Source: an uncultured Clostridia bacterium (GTDB lineage: Bacteria; Bacillota; Clostridia; TANB77; CAG-508). Taken from it: a stretch of 22,442 nucleotides of DNA. This document shows, piece by piece, positions 8,472 to 17,000 of the stretch. Below the pieces are notes generated by a model. The model ran no database searches, was not told the DNA's origin, and saw nothing but the letters and a program-made list of their open reading frames with translations. Location: contig CAOXTD010000021.1 of the NCBI GenBank assembly GCA_948560265.1, positions 1 to 22,442 of the forward strand, written 5' to 3'. The position numbers were made by a program, and so were the translations under genes. Each line of letters opens with the position of its first letter. The stretch's first letter is position 1.

Positions 8472-9338
8472 TTAAGCTTCTCTCTTCCAATAGAACAAAT
8501 ACTGTTGTGCTATTCCTGCTAACTCACCATATTTTTGCTTTGCTAACTTTTCGATTTCTTTTTTCTTCACTTTTTCTTCTTGTGGGTTGTGAATATATAA
8601 ATCATTCATGACTCTTCTGACCCATACATCTATTGGAAAAACGTCTAGTCTTTTTAGCGTAGAAAATAGCATAATACAATCTGCCACCTTTGGTCCTACT
8701 CCTGATAAAGTTAATAATGTATCTTGTACTTTTTTAGTATCTTTTTCTAGATGTAACTTTTCCAAATCGACTTCTCTCTTTAAAATAGTTTGTGTTGTTT
8801 CATATACATACTTATCTCTAAAGCCTAAACCTAATGCTCTTAATTCCTTTATACTGGCTTTAGATAACTGTTTTATGCTTGGAAATGTATAATAGTTTTT
8901 CTCTTTCCATTCTATCTCGTTACCATATTGTTTAGAAATTCTCTCTATAATTCCCTTGATCCTCGGAATATTGTTATTAGCTGAAATAATGAAAGATATA
9001 ATGGTTTCCCATAAGTCTTGATTTAATAGTCGGATTCCTTTTCCATAGGAAATACTTTGTTTTAACGGATCGTCCACTTGATTTAATGTTTTTTGTATTT
9101 CTTCATAATTTCTATTTAAGTCAAAGTACTCTGTTACTACTTCTTGAATATCTTTTTGGCAAATTCCTTGAAAAGTAATTTTAGCATTTTCTTCTTTCAC
9201 ATTTAGTACATTATTTTGAAAGACCCCAGTATAACTGCCGTCTTTTTCTTGATTCCATCTAAAACATTGCCCACATTCAAAAATGTGTTGTGCTTGGAAC
9301 GTTTCTATTTTAGGTATTTGATAAATTTGCTCTTTCAT
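8472..9338 (-). CDS. ogg: 8-oxoguanine DNA glycosylase/AP lyase (OGG type)
   Basis: A 288-residue base-excision repair enzyme that removes 8-oxoguanine. The N-terminal OGG domain has HIFECGQCFRWNQEKDGSYT (about 18-37). ISFIISANNNIPRIKGIIER lies in the HhH-GPD core. The helix-hairpin-helix reads LSGVGPKVADCIMLF, where K217 fits the catalytic lysine, and FPIDVWVRR carries the catalytic Asp at about 237. The start at 9338 has no Shine-Dalgarno sequence, but a strong promoter ends only about 7 bases upstream. The mRNA may therefore be leaderless. addB follows after 17 bases and is probably co-transcribed, pairing oxidative and double-strand-break repair. Confidence 0.92.
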   Translation of the reverse strand: MKEQIYQIPKIETFQAQHIFECGQCFRWNQEKDGSYTGVFQNNVLNVKEENAKITFQGICQKDIQEVVTEYFDLNRNYEEIQKTLNQVDDPLKQSISYGKGIRLLNQDLWETIISFIISANNNIPRIKGIIERISKQYGNEIEWKEKNYYTFPSIKQLSKASIKELRALGLGFRDKYVYETTQTILKREVDLEKLHLEKDTKKVQDTLLTLSGVGPKVADCIMLFSTLKRLDVFPIDVWVRRVMNDLYIHNPQEEKVKKKEIEKLAKQKYGELAGIAQQYLFYWKREA

Positions 9339-9345
9339 ACTATTT

Positions 9346-9374
9346 ATTGTATCAAATTGAGCTTAGAGTTTCAA
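9346..9374 (-). promoter_or_regulatory. Promoter for the OGG-addB operon, placed for a leaderless start
   Basis: TTGAAA (9374-9369) and TACAAT (9351-9346) are spaced by 17 bases on the complement strand. The predicted transcription start, 7-8 bases after the -10 element, falls on or next to the ATG at 9338. There is no room for a ribosome site. Confidence 0.65.
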
Positions 9375-9401
9375 TGAATTGATAAAGATTTATTTACCTT
9401 T

Positions 9402-10271
9402 TTAGACCTTTTTAAACCCTTTTCCCCATGCTTCCCTTGCATTCATAATAATAATGAAAGCTTTTTGGTCCATTCTAGTTGCAATTTGCTTAATTTTTGC
9501 TATCTCATTTCTTGTCCCTACACACATTAACATCATACGCTTTTCTCTTGTATACATTCCCTTTGCATAAATCCCTGTACTTCCTCTACCTAGATTATCT
9601 CCTACTTCTTTTGCAATTTCTTTGTATTTAGGGGAAATAATAAACATCATTTTCGTAAAATTAACACCTTCAAAAACAATATCTATCATTTTTCCCATGA
9701 TATAAATACTGATAGCAGAATAAAGCCCTATTTCTATCTTTTTAAAGAAAAAGACATTTAATGTTACAATGATAATATCAATAATAACAATAACTCTACT
9801 GGTTCCAATATATGGCTTGTATGCTTTTGCAATATAGGTAATTAAATCAGTTCCTCCTGTTGAAGAGCCTGACTTTAATACTAAGGCCATACCAATTCCA
9901 ATACACACGCCACCATAAATACAAGATAAAAATCTGTCTTGTGTTAATTGCGGTACATAGTCTAAGAGGTCAATAAAAGTTGCAAGTAACACTGTCCCTA
10001 TCACTGATTTTATTAATAACTCTTTCCCTACTTTAAATAATGCCCATATAAAAAAGGGAATATTTAAAGCAAGCATAACTGTTCCTAAAGGGAACTGAAA
10101 TAAATAATAAATAATTGTGGCAACACCTGAAAAACCTCCAGATGATAACTGATTAGGAAGCAAAAAGAGAGATGTTCCCATTGCCATAATGAAACAACCT
10201 AATACTAAATATAATAAATCTATGAAATATTTTTTAAAATTGAATACCTTTTTACTTTTTACATAATCCAT
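9402..10271 (-). CDS. YitT family membrane protein (YitT + DUF2179)
   Basis: About 289 residues. Five or so membrane segments make up the YitT part: LYLVLGCFIMAMGTSLFLLP, then VATIIYYLFQFPLGTVMLAL, then SVIGTVLLATFIDLL, then CIYGGVCIGIGMALVL with SGSSTGGTDLI after it, then VIVIIDIIIVTLNVFFF. The C-terminal cytosolic domain is DUF2179 (FEGVNFTKMMFIISPKYKEI to the end). It sits in the cell membrane; the transported substrate is unknown for most members. An ATG 39 bases upstream (10310) is in frame but lies inside a terminator hairpin and has no ribosome site. ATG 10271 has GGAGTGA at good spacing, so I chose it. No promoter of its own is obvious in the short gap, so expression may rely on read-through of the upstream terminator. 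Confidence 0.88.
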   Translation of the reverse strand: MDYVKSKKVFNFKKYFIDLLYLVLGCFIMAMGTSLFLLPNQLSSGGFSGVATIIYYLFQFPLGTVMLALNIPFFIWALFKVGKELLIKSVIGTVLLATFIDLLDYVPQLTQDRFLSCIYGGVCIGIGMALVLKSGSSTGGTDLITYIAKAYKPYIGTSRVIVIIDIIIVTLNVFFFKKIEIGLYSAISIYIMGKMIDIVFEGVNFTKMMFIISPKYKEIAKEVGDNLGRGSTGIYAKGMYTREKRMMLMCVGTRNEIAKIKQIATRMDQKAFIIIMNAREAWGKGFKKV

Positions 10272-10291
10272 AAGCTTCACTCCATTACGTA

Positions 10292-10334
10292 TAAAAAAAT
10301 CACCTATCATTACAAGTATTGGTAATAATAGGTG
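10292..10334 (-). terminator. Terminator after the radical SAM gene
   Basis: On the complement strand CACCTATTATTAC, an 8-base loop and GTAATGATAGGTG form a 13-base stem with one wobble, followed by ATTTTTTTAT. It separates the radical SAM gene from the YitT gene. The stretch 10335-10400 between it and the radical SAM stop holds only a short ATTACG/CGTAAT inverted repeat. Confidence 0.85.
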
Positions 10335-10400
10335 GTTTTATTCACACTTCCAAGAAGACTTCATTTCATTACGCATAACTTATCCGTAATTCGCTTACGC

Positions 10401-11462
10401 TCACACGGCTAAGAAATCGTTAAAAGTTTTTTCAATTTCAATTTTAAATTTTCCTTTTTTAATTTGTTCATCTGGTTCAACAGTAACATCAACTTCATAT
10501 ATGTCTTTTAGCTTCAAAATATTTTCTTTTTTATGCCCTATGATATTATTCACATTTTCAGGATTTGCCTTTATTTTGACCTGTTTTACTTTTATATTGA
10601 ACTTTTTAATTTGACCTACGATTTCCTCATACCACATGCTATCTTCTACTAATTGTCTAAACGCTGGGTGGTATGGACCTGCAACTACTTGGCTACTGTC
10701 TGCATTCGGGTCTGCGATTTCTTCTGTATTTTGTAATCCTAATCTAATCACCTGAATTTTCTTTTGATTAAACAATTGCATTACTTCTTTTGAACGGTCT
10801 ACTGCTTGTTCCACTGTAAGTGGCAAATATTCTCCTGCTTGATATTCCTCTTCTAGCTTTGTCCCTCTAATGACTAAAACGGGATAAATACGAACTATTT
10901 TGGGCTTTAATTTAATTAATTGTTTTGCTGTATTCCTCTCATCTAGTTTTGTACTTTCTGGAAGTCCTATCATCATTTGGTGCCCTAGAATAAATCTATT
11001 CCATCGAATTAGTTTAGAGGCTTTCTTCACATCTTCAAATGTATGACCTCTTTGGCATTTCGATAAAATATAATCATTGGTGGACTGTACACCTAATTCA
11101 ATCGTCTTTACCTTGTATCTTTTTAGTCTTTTTAAAATATCTTTAGTGATATAGTCTGGTCTTGTAGAAATACGAATACTATTTACCTTTCCTTTTGCAA
11201 TATATTCGTTTGCTGCTTCTAGTAGTTCATTTTGTATTTTTTCATCAATTGCTGTGAAACTTCCACCAAAGAAAGCTACCTCAACATATTTAGAATCATC
11301 TCTAAAGTTTTTCAAATAATATTCTATGGTTTCTCTTACATCTTCTGCTGTTACCTGTTTTTGTTGTCCGCTAATTTTAGTCTGGTCACAAAATGTGCAT
11401 TTGTAGGGACAGCCTAAATGTGGTACGAAAATTGGTATAATATATTCCTTCTTCACAGTCAT
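10401..11462 (-). CDS. Radical SAM protein of the Elp3-like group
   Basis: A 353-residue protein. The N-terminus VPHLGCPYKCTFCDQTKISG holds the radical SAM motif CxxxCxxC (C18, C22, C25), which binds the [4Fe-4S] cluster that cleaves S-adenosylmethionine. FFGGSFTAID, RISTRPDYI, KTIELGVQSTNDYIL and GHQMMIGLPEST are the usual core strands of the Elp3/YhcC-like group. The C-terminal 100 residues (from about 255) lack the acetyltransferase domain of true Elp3. Members are often found beside rnc in Firmicutes, as here, and tRNA modification is often suggested, but the substrate is not established from sequence. The gene ends in TGA, so TGA is a stop in this genome. The ribosome site GGAG is close to the ATG. 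Confidence 0.85.
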   Translation of the reverse strand: MTVKKEYIIPIFVPHLGCPYKCTFCDQTKISGQQKQVTAEDVRETIEYYLKNFRDDSKYVEVAFFGGSFTAIDEKIQNELLEAANEYIAKGKVNSIRISTRPDYITKDILKRLKRYKVKTIELGVQSTNDYILSKCQRGHTFEDVKKASKLIRWNRFILGHQMMIGLPESTKLDERNTAKQLIKLKPKIVRIYPVLVIRGTKLEEEYQAGEYLPLTVEQAVDRSKEVMQLFNQKKIQVIRLGLQNTEEIADPNADSSQVVAGPYHPAFRQLVEDSMWYEEIVGQIKKFNIKVKQVKIKANPENVNNIIGHKKENILKLKDIYEVDVTVEPDEQIKKGKFKIEIEKTFNDFLAV

Positions 11463-11530
11463 TTCTCCATTCTATTCTTGTTCTATTTCCAAAATTTACA
11501 TTCTTCTTTTTATATTTGCATATCTTTTGT

Positions 11531-12215
11531 TTAAATATTCTTTGCAATATTACTTAATGCCTTTTCTGCTGCTTGCATTTCCGCTTGCTTTTTTGTTTTT
11601 CCGCTTCCGTGTAGCTAATTTTCTGCTATCACAAGAAACCTCAACTACAAAGGTTTTGTCATGGTCTGGTCCAACAGTTTCTATTACCTCATAGCTAATA
11701 TGAACATTGCCATTTTCTTGCAATTTTTCTTGCAATACTGTTTTATGGTCTTTCATTCCCACATTCTTGCTAGACTTTTCTATTGCTTCTTTTAAGTTTG
11801 CAATAATAAACTTTTCTGCCACTTCTAATCCACCATCAAAATATATTGCTGCAATAACTGCTTCTACACTATCTGCTAAAATTGCTGGCTTATTTCTGCC
11901 ATGACTCACTGCTTCACTTTTTCCTAAATACAAGAAATCACTAAAATGGTGTTTTTGTGCGACAACATATAAACTATCCTCACAAACCACTTCTGCTCTC
12001 ACTTTAGTCATTTCTCCCTCTTTTAGTTTTGGATAGTTACGATAAATATATTTGCTAGATAAAAATTCTAGAATGCTATCTCCTAAAAATTCTAGCTTTT
12101 CATTACTTTCCACATGGTGCTCATATGCATAAGAGGTATGTGTAAGTGCCCTCTTTAACAATTCTTTATCTTTAAAATCATATCCAATACTCTTTTCTAA
12201 TTCTTTTGTATCCAT
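11531..12215 (-). CDS. rnc: Ribonuclease III, read through a +1 shift at CGG
   Basis: RNase III cuts double-stranded RNA, including rRNA precursors. The catalytic domain carries NEKLEFLGDSILEFLSSKYI (signature with the Glu and Asp ligands) and ILADSVEAVIAAIYFDGG. A dsRNA-binding domain starts near residue 155 (DHKTVLQEKLQENGNVHISY). Read straight, the frame leaves the family pattern at codon 203 and ends at 11550. Skipping the C of CGG (11609-11607) joins KLAT to GSGKTKKQAEMQAAEKALSN and ends at TAA 11533-11531, giving 227 residues. That restores the KKxAE helix of the RNA-binding domain. GGAGG lies 4 bases before the ATG. Loss of the last helix would be expected to damage RNA binding, which argues that the shift is real. 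Confidence 0.92.
11607..11609 (-). other. In-frame CGG, proposed +1 recoding site in rnc
   Basis: Complement-strand context is GCT ACA CGG AAG CGG AAA. Both CGGs are in the starting frame. After skipping the C of the first one the reading is GCT ACA GGA AGC GGA AAA ACA (ATGSGKT), which puts the second CGG out of frame. The restored Gly-x-Gly-Lys-x-Lys-Lys is the conserved loop before the last dsRNA-binding helix. Confidence 0.82.
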
Positions 12216-12248
12216 AATTCCTCCTCTCTTAAAACATTTTATATTCCT

Positions 12249-12277
12249 ATTTTACTATAATTGTTTTCAAAAATCAA
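12249..12277 (-). promoter_or_regulatory. Promoter for rnc
   Basis: TTGATT (12277-12272) and TAAAAT (12254-12249) are separated by 17 bases on the complement strand, just downstream of the acpP terminator and about 30 bases before the rnc start. Confidence 0.7.
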
Positions 12278-12290
12278 CCAAACAATACTG

Positions 12291-12327
12291 AAAAAAAGCC
12301 AATAATGAGCAATCATTATCAGCCTTT
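12291..12327 (-). terminator. Terminator after acpP
   Basis: On the complement strand GGCTGATAATGA, loop TTGC and TCATTATTGGCT pair with two G-U wobbles and are followed by seven T. It ends the acpP message ahead of the rnc promoter. Confidence 0.8.
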
Positions 12328-12351
12328 TAGCTATCTTTCATTTTGTTTTAT

Positions 12352-12594
12352 TTAAGCTACGTGGTCTTTTATATAATCTACAACATCACCAACTGTAACT
12401 ACTTTTTCTGCATCAGCGTCTGGAATTTCCATATCGAATTCTTCTTCTAATGCCATAATTAATTCAACGATGTCTAAAGAGTCTGCTCCTAAATCATCAA
12501 TAAAAGATGCTTCCATTGTAACAGCTGTGTCACTAACACCTAATTGCTCTACAATAATTCCTTTTACTTTTTCAAAAACTTCTTCTGAACTCAT
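12352..12594 (-). CDS. acpP: Acyl carrier protein
   Basis: An 80-residue acidic carrier that holds growing fatty acyl chains on a phosphopantetheine arm in the cytosol. The attachment motif DDLGADSLDIVELIMALEEE has the modified serine at residue 39. Its length and four-helix pattern are standard. A very strong ribosome site, AGGAGGTGA, precedes the ATG. It follows plsX by 132 bases and has its own promoter in that gap, as fits its usually very high expression. Confidence 0.97.
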   Translation of the reverse strand: MSSEEVFEKVKGIIVEQLGVSDTAVTMEASFIDDLGADSLDIVELIMALEEEFDMEIPDADAEKVVTVGDVVDYIKDHVA

Positions 12595-12640
12595 TTCCTA
12601 AAGTCACCTCCTTTTATTCTACCTTAAATTCGTTTATTTA

Positions 12641-12669
12641 ACAATAATACAACTTTTTTGAATTGTCAA
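12641..12669 (-). promoter_or_regulatory. Promoter for acpP
   Basis: TTGACA (12669-12664) and TATTGT (12646-12641) are spaced by exactly 17 bases on the complement strand, within the plsX-acpP gap and about 46 bases before the acpP ATG. Confidence 0.7.
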
Positions 12670-12726
12670 GAATTTTCTGTGAAATATTTTTAGTTTTCTT
12701 ACTGCAATTCTATATCCTTTGCGGCT

Positions 12727-13785
12727 CTAAGAATTTGTAGTTTCACTTTCTTCTATATTTTGTTCTCTTTGTTTACTAAACTCCTCGGTCAGTTTTTCTA
12801 CCGCTTTATTTTTTACAAATTGCTCTGCTTGTTTAATGGTAAATTCAAATAGCTTTTCATCACTACTTCCATGTGCTTTTACGACTGGTTTTTTTACTCC
12901 TAAGAATAATGCTCCACCATACTCCTTGTAATCTACAGTTTTTGCAAATCGGTTAATCGCAGGTAAACTTGGTACTGCTGCCAATTTAGAAAGCAAATTT
13001 TTCTTTAAACTTTCTGACAAAGTTCTTTTCACAAATTTCCCTAATCCTTCTACTGCCTTTAAAAAGATATTACCTGTAAATCCATCTGTTACAATAATGT
13101 CTACTCCACCTAGAAAAGCCTCTCTTCCTTCTACATTACCAATAAAGTTAACACCTAGTTCTTTGCTTTTTTCTTTTAACAATTGATAGGATTCTTTGGT
13201 TAACTCATTTCCTTTGGTTTCTTCTGTACCAATATTGAGTAACCCCACTCTTGGGCTTTTTACTCCTAAAGTAGTTTGCAAATAAATACTAGACATTTGT
13301 GCAAATTGTAATAGATTAATTGGCTTACAATTTGTATTTGCACCACAGTCCATTAACACTAATCTACTTTTATATGCTGGCAAAATGCCTGCTAATGCCG
13401 GTCTATCTACTCCTTTTATTCTTCCTACTAATAATGTTGCACCAGTCAATAATGCTCCTGAATTTCCAGCAGAAATAAATACATCTCCTTTTCCTTCTTT
13501 TAGCATATTAAAGCCAACCACCATAGAGGAATCTTTTTTATGTTTAATAGCTTGTGTTGGTATGTCTTCCATTTCAATTGTTTCTAATGTATGATGAATT
13601 TTTAATCTTGGTGATATTTCTGAAATTGCATTTTTTCCATAAAATTCTTTTACTTTTTGATTTATGATTTCTTCATTTCCAATTAATACAACTTCTGATT
13701 CTATTTGGTTAATTGCTTTTACTGCTCCTTTAATGGTAGCATCTGGTGCATTGTCTCCTCCCATTGCATCTAATAATATAACCAT
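12727..13785 (-). CDS. plsX: Phosphate acyltransferase PlsX
   Basis: A 352-residue enzyme that converts acyl-ACP to acyl-phosphate, the first step of phospholipid synthesis in most Gram-positives. The N-terminus ILLDAMGGDNAPDATIKGAV is the family signature. SAGNSGALLTGATLLVGRI, RLVLMDCGANTNCKP, LLNIGTEETKGNELTKESY, FIGNVEGREAF, IIVTDGFTGNIFLKAVEG and DYKEYGGALFLGVKKPVVKA follow in the expected order. The tail (from about 325) is charged and variable. The Arg in INRFAKTVDY is encoded by CGA, so CGA is a normal Arg codon here. AGGAG sits 6 bases before the ATG. It is the first gene of the plsX-acpP cluster. Confidence 0.96.
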   Translation of the reverse strand: MVILLDAMGGDNAPDATIKGAVKAINQIESEVVLIGNEEIINQKVKEFYGKNAISEISPRLKIHHTLETIEMEDIPTQAIKHKKDSSMVVGFNMLKEGKGDVFISAGNSGALLTGATLLVGRIKGVDRPALAGILPAYKSRLVLMDCGANTNCKPINLLQFAQMSSIYLQTTLGVKSPRVGLLNIGTEETKGNELTKESYQLLKEKSKELGVNFIGNVEGREAFLGGVDIIVTDGFTGNIFLKAVEGLGKFVKRTLSESLKKNLLSKLAAVPSLPAINRFAKTVDYKEYGGALFLGVKKPVVKAHGSSDEKLFEFTIKQAEQFVKNKAVEKLTEEFSKQREQNIEESETTNS

Positions 13786-13861
13786 GCTTTTCTCCTTCTA
13801 TCTTAAAATCCTTCTCATCTATCATAGAACGATTGTGATATCAATATATGATTTCTTTGTT

Positions 13862-13890
13862 ATTTTATAACTTATATTTTTCAAAGTCAA
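13862..13890 (-). promoter_or_regulatory. Promoter for plsX
   Basis: TTGACT (13890-13885) and TAAAAT (13867-13862) are spaced by 17 bases on the complement strand, leaving a leader of about 70 bases before plsX. I could not see a convincing FapR operator. The leader holds only an imperfect palindrome around 13836-13851. Confidence 0.7.
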
Positions 13891-13964
13891 TGTTTTAAGG
13901 TAATTTTGTGGCGTTACTGACTAATCTGTTTAAATTTTTTCAACTCAAATTTCAAATACAAAAT

Positions 13965-13995
13965 AAAAGCTATTATCTTTTGATAACAGCTTTTT
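13965..13995 (-). terminator. Terminator after the dockerin-bearing gene
   Basis: AAAAGCTATTATC (13965-13977) pairs with GATAACAGCTTTT (13982-13994) across a 4-base loop with one mismatch. On the complement strand the stem is followed by TTTTATTTTG. It lies directly after the stop codon at 14002. Confidence 0.8.
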
Positions 13996-14001
13996 AATTT
14001 T

Positions 14002-17000
14002 TTAGTTATTTTCTGTATAGTTAAGTGTGATTGTTGCAGTTGGTGCATCTTCTGTTGCATCTCCACAAATTAGCTTAATTTGTTTTCCATTAAAATCTAA
14101 TTTGTTATAACTAAATGGATCTTCTTCATTTGCCATTGCTATTCCTATATATGCTACATCACTTGAAGTAGGTAACTTATCTTCTCCAAAATATTCAATG
14201 ACTAATTCTTCTTTGAAATCTCCTATTCCTGCTCCATCAATATATAATTCTACACTAGGTTGTTTAATATATACTTTTGCTTCCTTATCTGCTTCTGCTT
14301 CTGTAAAATAATCTTTTTTAGCGGAAATCTTTCTTGTATTATCACTACTTGCAAATAATTCAACTGGTAGCAATGTGTAAATTAGTCCATTAGATTGAAC
14401 AGTAGTTCCTTCTACATGTGTATCATATAAGTTTACTGTATTTCCTATTACTATACCTCTAGGAATTGGCTGATAGGTAGAAACTGTGATTGCTTTAGAA
14501 TATTCATTTTCCTCGTCTTTAAATATTGTCATAGTTAGTTTTATTTGCTTATCTGCTGCTATTGTTTCTTTTGCTTTTACATTTATTTTCTTTACAATTA
14601 CATCTGGTCTTGCTGCATTGTTGCCTTGTCCATCTCCAACAGGCTCTGTATAAATTGGCAGATTTCTTTCATCCAACAATTGAATTTCCAAATCATTTAC
14701 TATTGTACCACTTTGATCTTCTTGTTTAAATGTAATTTCTTTTGCTTTTATAGGTTGTCCAGTTGGGTTTATATCACTTATTGCTACAAAATCTTTTTGT
14801 GTTTGTTCCCCAATTTGAACTTCGAAATTATCTATATTAATGTTACTAATTTCAGGAATACTAATTCCCTTTACTTTTGGCCTTATAATAGATTTAATTT
14901 CTCCCACTTTTGGTATAATTTGATAAAGCCCTTCTTTTAATACAGTTCCTTTTACTATAATGTTACCATCTGCATCATTTTCATATTTAATGCTAATTCC
15001 TGTTGCATCTCCTATGATTTCTGTTGAAAGCATATCAGCAGTAACTGGAGTTTCTCCTTCTCCTACAGTAATCATTCCTAAAGTAAATTCTTCATTTAAT
15101 TTTGTTATATAATTTTTCTCACTGTCTTGCTCTATACTAGCTGTTAAAGTGTTGATACTTAAATTTGTTAAATCTTTATAGTTTACTCTAATTGTTAATT
15201 CTTTTGTTATATCTTTTAATTTAACAATTACTTTCTTTCCATTCAATGTTGATAAATCTACAACTTTTCCTTCTTCATTTAAGATAATACTGAATCCTAA
15301 TTTTGTAAATTCATTAGCACCATCTTGCATAATTCCCTTAGAATCAAAACATTTCAAATCAATTCCAGTTTCATTATCTCTTACATCAACGATTTCACCT
15401 AAGTCAGGAATATTAACAGTTAATGTTGCTCTTACTTGTGGGAATTGAACAGCTACTTGTCCGGCTTGAACTGCAGCGTCAATCTCAGTTTGATAGATAG
15501 AATCTACAATGTCCTTTGCTTGTGCTGTCATGGTTTCTCCATATTGATCTTTAAATGTTGGTTCTATTAAAGTATAGAAGTTTCTCTTTCCATTAACACT
15601 TTGTCCAGGTACTACGTTTGGATTATTTGGTAATACAGCATATACATTTAATACATCCTCTGCTATTTCGAAGCTTGTTAAAATTGATTTTGCTTTTACT
15701 TCAAAGCTAAAGCTTACTGGCTTTTTATTTACTGTCATATTAACTGTAACAGATTGTGCATCTTCTAAAGTTGTTGCTATTTGTAAACTTGCTACTTTTG
15801 TATCTTGATGGCTATCAGCTATTAAAATTCCATTTTCATCAAGTTTTGTGATAGTAACTCCTGCTATTGGTGAGATTTCTAGGTTACCACTTGTTACTTC
15901 TATTTCTTCGTCGTTAATATTAATAACAGTTAATTTTCTCTTAGCCACACTACCTACTTTGATTACTTCATTTTCATCAATTGGCTCTACTTTAACTTCT
16001 TTTACAATATCACTCTTTTTCACTACTAATTTAATAGCTTTTTCAACTTTTTGACTTCCATATTCAATATATGCTTTAATTGTGTATTCTCCTACCTTCT
16101 CTGCTTTTCCTTTAATGATAATATTGCCACTTGCATCTGTTTCAAAATTAACACTTAAGTCATTAGCAGTTACTGTGCTATCTTCTGTTGGTGTAACTGT
16201 TGTTGTAACTTTTAATTGACTTTGTTGTAATGTACTTCCATCAGTTTCTTGTTTTGCTTGAATGGTTCCTAAAACAAAATCTTCTTTAGAGTTTGTTTGA
16301 TATCCACCTACTATTTCTTGTACATTATTCATTCCAGTATTAGTCATAACAAGTTCACTAATTGGTTTTAATACTTTTACATTAATTTTGGTTGGAGCAG
16401 TTTTCTCACCATATGTTACTGTAATTTCTTTTTGTCCTTCTGCTGTTAAATCATATGCAGATAACATACTCTTTGTAACATTTATTGTGTCTGTAGTTTT
16501 GTCCTCATATGTTACAACAATTTTTGCTCCTGTTAAGTCTAATGTTGTTGCTTCTCCATATTGATATTCTGTTTTAAAATTTGCATCTAAGCTTAGCTCG
16601 ATGCTTTCTACTGCTTTTTCTGGAATTGGTGGAACTTCTTTTGCTTTTATAATAACTGTTCTAATTGCTGCACTTGGATTATTATTGCTATCTACTACTG
16701 AGTAAGTAATAGTGTATGTTCCTACTTTGCTAGTATCTACTTGTCCAACTTTTACTTTTTGAGTTGTTCCTTCTGCTACAAACTCAATAATTCTTGATAT
16801 TTCAGAAGTAAGATCTCCATCATAATTATCTAATGCTGTTGCTCCCTCATCTATGTATGCAGCTCCTTCTTCTAGTTCAATTGTTTTATCACCTTTTATT
16901 GTAATAACTGGTGCTATTTTATCTGCTTCTTTTAGTGAAGTTGGTTCTACTACTACTAACTGTTTCAATTTTCCTTTTTTAAACATGATAATTCTTTGCG

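Noticed and set aside
10272..10310. Upstream start at 10310 for the YitT protein
   Set aside because: It lies inside a terminator hairpin with no ribosome site, while the ATG at 10271 has GGAGTGA correctly placed.
10401..11462. TGA recoding (Mycoplasma-like or SR1-like code)
   Set aside because: The radical SAM gene ends naturally at TGA at its expected length, and no gene in the window needs TGA to be sense.
608..11609. The four frameshifts as ordinary sequencing or assembly errors
   Set aside because: All four are +1, none lies in a homopolymer long enough to explain it, and all fall on the only in-frame CGG codons in the window. Random errors would not share this. It remains the alternative to test with raw reads.
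608..11609. Simple reassignment of CGG to another amino acid (Trp or Gln, as reported in some Firmicutes)
   Set aside because: A three-base reassignment would not restore the frame. In each gene the homologous sequence continues in the +1 frame after the CGG.
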